Source of the DNA: Glutamicibacter protophormiae
Lineage (GTDB): Bacteria > Actinomycetota > Actinomycetes > Actinomycetales > Micrococcaceae
Length of the DNA: 64,000 bases
Assembly: GCF_014647495.1 (NCBI RefSeq)
Contig: NZ_BMPH01000007.1
Location: 62,001-126,000 of the forward strand
Direction: 5' to 3'
Position numbers and translations under genes: made by a program. Positions within the stretch are counted from its first letter, which is position 1, and each line of letters starts with the position of its first letter. Shown here piece by piece: positions 61,555-64,000 of this stretch. Below the pieces are notes generated by a model. The model saw only the letters and a program-made list of their open reading frames with translations, did not search any database and was not told where the DNA came from.

Positions 61555-62685
61555 TCAAGCCGCGCTGCGCTGCAGCTTGACGATGACCTCGAAGTGCTCG
61601 GTCTGCGGGAACATGTCCATGACGCGGGCCAGCTGCGGGGTGAACTTGTCCAGGCGCTTGAGGTCGCGGGCCAGCGATGGCGCGTTGCAGCTGGAGTAAA
61701 TCAGGTGCTCCACGTCCGAGGCGTTCAGCCAGGCGGCCAGCTCGGCGGAGATGCCGCGGCGCGGCGGATTGACGATGACCGCGTCCGGCGCCCATCCGGC
61801 GCCCAGCGCGTACTCGGTGGCGTCGCCGACGATGAATTGGACGCCGTCCAGCCCCAGGCTGGCTGCGCTGGTGCTGGCCGCCTCGACGGCCTCGGCGCTG
61901 GTCTCGATGCCGTGCACCGTGCGGCCTTCGCCGGCGCAGTGCAGGGCGAAACCGCCCACGCCGCTGTACAGGTCCCAGAGGCTTTCCGGGTTCACGTCGT
62001 CGATCCACTGGCGGGCCTGGCGGTAGAGCGCGGCGGCGATGTGGGTGTTGGTCTGGAAGAAACCCTGCGGGCGCAGGTGCATGGGGATGCCGTTGAGCTC
62101 GAACTGCAGTGTGGTGCGGCGCGTGAGGATGATCTCCTCCGAGCCTTCGAGCACCGCCTTGTGCTCGGGCAGGAAATTCACCGACACCACCGAGCCGGGC
62201 GGCATCTTCTCCACGAACTGCGGCAGCGAGTTGCGCAGGGCCACGAAGTGCTTCTTGGTGCGCAGCACCCAGCGGACCATGATCGCCCCGGTGTCCGAGA
62301 GCGTGAGGATCACGTGCTTCAGTTCGCCCTTGCGCCGGGGGACGTCGTAGGGGATCAGCTTCAGCTCGTGGATGAAGCGTTCGACGACCGGGAACATGGC
62401 GCGCAGGGCGGGGTCGATAACGCCGCAATTTCGCAGGTCGACGCCGTGTCCATCGGCGTCGAGGATGCCGATGGTCGGATGCTCGGTGGTGCCGGAGATG
62501 ACCATCTTGGCCTTGTTCCTGAAGCCCTGTTCCGGGCTTGGCTGGGCGGGCAGGAAGGCCAGCTGCCCGAAGTCGGAGAGCAGCTCCTGGCAGCGCTCCA
62601 CCTTCGATTGCAGCTGAAGTTCGTAGGGCACCGTCATCAGGGTGCAGGAGCGGCAGCGATCGGCGGAGAAGTAAAGGCATTCCAT
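61555..62685 (-). CDS. rlmC: 23S rRNA (uracil-5-)-methyltransferase RlmC-like
   Basis: This 376-residue SAM-dependent enzyme has the Fe-S cysteine cluster at the N terminus (ECLYFSADRCRSC, then LRNCGVIDP), as in RumB/RlmC. The SAM-binding motif is LWDLYSGVGGFAL near residue 232. The catalytic region has VIVNPPRRGIS and the nucleophile Cys in YSSCNAPSLARDL. The length matches E. coli RlmC (about 375). The 5-methyluridine would be placed in 23S rRNA; the exact position is by family analogy. The ATG at 62685 fits the family N terminus. It converges with the antiporter, 7 nt stop to stop. Confidence 0.88.
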   Translation of the reverse strand: MECLYFSADRCRSCTLMTVPYELQLQSKVERCQELLSDFGQLAFLPAQPSPEQGFRNKAKMVISGTTEHPTIGILDADGHGVDLRNCGVIDPALRAMFPVVERFIHELKLIPYDVPRRKGELKHVILTLSDTGAIMVRWVLRTKKHFVALRNSLPQFVEKMPPGSVVSVNFLPEHKAVLEGSEEIILTRRTTLQFELNGIPMHLRPQGFFQTNTHIAAALYRQARQWIDDVNPESLWDLYSGVGGFALHCAGEGRTVHGIETSAEAVEAASTSAASLGLDGVQFIVGDATEYALGAGWAPDAVIVNPPRRGISAELAAWLNASDVEHLIYSSCNAPSLARDLKRLDKFTPQLARVMDMFPQTEHFEVIVKLQRSAA

Positions 62686-62861
62686 GGTGCCTACGATTTT
62701 AGCGAAGAACCCTGGGGTTGAACGCCAAGTGTTCTCGACGCGGATTGCCCGCAAATTTTCAGCTTCGAGGGCTAAGCTCAATTTCAGATCAACCAGTTAC
62801 CGAGCAGTGTTCAACGCCGCGCTGCGGCGGCGAATGAGGTTTGCGGACCGCGAAAGGAACG

Positions 62862-63827
62862 ATGGCACTTCGTACCGGACTCACCACAACCCGTCGTGGC
62901 ATCGTGTTGATGGCCATTCCGCTGGCCGCCGCGATCGGCGCCTGCACCGCCTGCGGGCCCGCGGCGCCGCAGGCCGAAAGCGTCCAGTCCAGCCCGTCGC
63001 CCTCAGCGAAGACCACCGCCGCCACCGCCCAGGGCCCGGAGGCGACAGCGGCGCAGGACGAAGCGAAGAAGCCATCCACCGGAAACACCGCATCGGCCGA
63101 GCCCACCGCTGCCCCTGGAAGCAAGGCCGCGAAGACTCCGGCTCCCCCGACGGCGAGCGTTGCTCCGCTGTCTTCCGGCGCGGCGGCCGGCGCGACGCTC
63201 AGCGCCCTTCCCACCACCAGCGCCAGCTTCTCGAAGGCGACCTCTGCGCTGTATCGCGCGATCGAGGACGGCAGTCCGGAAGCGGTGCGCAAGGCAGTCA
63301 AGGGCGGAGCGGACCTGGACACCGCGGATTCCTCCGGGCGCACACCGCTGATGCGCGCGGTCATCGCGGGAAATGCCGCCATCTGCAAGCAGCTGCTGGA
63401 TGCAGGTGCGGACCCGAACGCCAAGGACGACTACCAGGAGTCGCCGTTCCTGCGGGCCAGCGCCTCGGGCATGGTCGGCACGCTGGCCGAGTTCCTGGAC
63501 AACGGCGCCGACACCCACTCCACCAACCGGGTCGGCGGCACCGCGCTGTCGGTGGCCGCGGAAAACGGGCAGGTGGGTTCCGTGCGGGCGCTGCTCAAGA
63601 CCGATATTCCCGTCGATCACGTCAACGACCTGGGCTGGACCGCGCTGCATGAAACCATCGTGCTGGGCCAGGGAAGCACGAACTCCATCACCATTGCCCG
63701 CCTGCTGGTGACCCACGGCGCGAATCCGGCGCTGAAGGACCAGACCGGATCGGACGCCTTCGAGCTGGCCAAGGAACGCCAGCAGACGCAGATGCTGAAC
63801 ACGCTCGTCGCCGCCAGCCGCTACTAG
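62862..63827 (+). CDS. Ankyrin-repeat lipoprotein
   Basis: This 321-residue protein has a lipoprotein-type signal (MAIPLAAAIGAC, Cys near residue 31), a long Ala/Pro/Thr-rich linker to about residue 120, and four to five ankyrin repeats. The repeats include LYRAIEDGSPEAVRKAVKGG, RTPLMRAVIAGNAAICKQLL, ESPFLRASASGMVGTLAEFL and GTALSVAAENGQVGSVRALL. Ankyrin repeats bind proteins, so it is probably an extracytoplasmic binding protein; the partner is unknown. AAAGGA lies 4 nt before the ATG. Its stop overlaps the convergent gene's stop by CTAG. Confidence 0.85.
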   Translation: MALRTGLTTTRRGIVLMAIPLAAAIGACTACGPAAPQAESVQSSPSPSAKTTAATAQGPEATAAQDEAKKPSTGNTASAEPTAAPGSKAAKTPAPPTASVAPLSSGAAAGATLSALPTTSASFSKATSALYRAIEDGSPEAVRKAVKGGADLDTADSSGRTPLMRAVIAGNAAICKQLLDAGADPNAKDDYQESPFLRASASGMVGTLAEFLDNGADTHSTNRVGGTALSVAAENGQVGSVRALLKTDIPVDHVNDLGWTALHETIVLGQGSTNSITIARLLVTHGANPALKDQTGSDAFELAKERQQTQMLNTLVAASRY

Positions 63828-64000
63828 AGCGCGTCCAGGTAGAACCAGGCCCCGTTCTCGCGCACAAACGTGCTGACCTCATGCTGGCTTCCGCGCTGTC
63901 CGTCCTGGGCATAGTGCGCGATGAACTCCACGACCCCGCGCACGGCCTGGGCTCCTCCGGAACGGGTCTTCACGATCTGCAGCCCTTCCCAGTGCAGTTC
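63824..64000 (-). CDS. YchJ-family protein, C-terminal part only
   Basis: The gene enters from the right edge; 58 residues of the C terminus are visible. They match YchJ/UPF0225-type proteins: RGVVEFIAHYAQDGQRGSQH, then EVSTFVRENGAWFYLDAL. This is an NTF2-like domain often paired with an N-terminal SEC-C zinc motif, which would lie outside the window. Function in the family is unknown. Confidence 0.75.
   Translation of the reverse strand, partial: ELHWEGLQIVKTRSGGAQAVRGVVEFIAHYAQDGQRGSQHEVSTFVRENGAWFYLDAL

Overview
The window is high-GC, gene-dense DNA from an actinobacterium, most likely a Micrococcaceae member of the Arthrobacter/Glutamicibacter group (inferred from gene content and gene order, not from a search). 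The supporting signs are a ScfR/RamB-type regulator divergent from isocitrate lyase, the order ffs (SRP RNA), gluQ, dnaX, recR, an aspartate kinase with the corynebacterial-type internal start for its beta subunit, a UmuD/UmuC pair, and many genes with no ribosome binding site but a TAnnnT hexamer 6-7 nt before the start codon (leaderless transcripts). No insertion sequence, prophage or CRISPR array was seen.

Layout. 1-5 kb: ABC transporter, queuosine-precursor transporter (YhhQ), an autoregulated TetR gene, pyridoxine kinase and an FBP-domain protein. 5.5-8.8 kb: a large secreted subtilase. 8.9-13 kb: a GH3 lipoprotein, umuDC and an SDR protein. 13-16.6 kb: a D-amino-acid dehydrogenase-like flavoenzyme, an unknown protein and a RutE-like nitroreductase. 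16.7-19.1 kb: a candidate peptide-signalling locus, made of a structured inverted repeat, a histidine kinase with a multi-pass membrane sensor, a small secreted two-cysteine peptide, and a divergent NarL-type response regulator. 19.2-25.2 kb: a ClpC-like ATPase, small enzymes, the decayed remains of a phosphonate-catabolism locus and a thymidylate-kinase-like protein. 25.4-30.8 kb: the glyoxylate-bypass locus ramB-aceA-aceB. 30.9-39.5 kb: hydrolases, an amino-acid permease, a YoaK protein, a FrnE-like oxidoreductase, a LytR_C protein, a 2OG-Fe oxygenase and an orphan response regulator with a degenerate receiver.

39.9-48.1 kb: tRNA-Ser(GGA), a DUF222/HNH protein, a gene-free stretch with six copies of an AT-rich semi-palindrome, then SRP RNA, gluQ, dnaX and recR. 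48.2-53.7 kb: a drug exporter with its MarR regulator and paired operators, two DUF4287-like small proteins, aspartate kinase and an aminoglycoside-phosphotransferase-like kinase. 53.7-57.8 kb: a CitAB-type two-component system divergent from a CitMHS citrate transporter. 57.8-64 kb: a DinB-like protein, a protein often named 3-methyladenine DNA glycosylase, an SSI-like inhibitor lipoprotein, a CPA1 antiporter, RlmC, an ankyrin lipoprotein and the end of a YchJ-family gene.

The functional links that stand out are: peptide plus kinase plus regulator (signalling); CitAB plus CitMHS (citrate sensing and uptake); RamB plus AceA/AceB (acetate use); YhhQ plus GluQ (queuosine salvage and further tRNA modification); and a subtilase with, far away, a possible subtilisin inhibitor.
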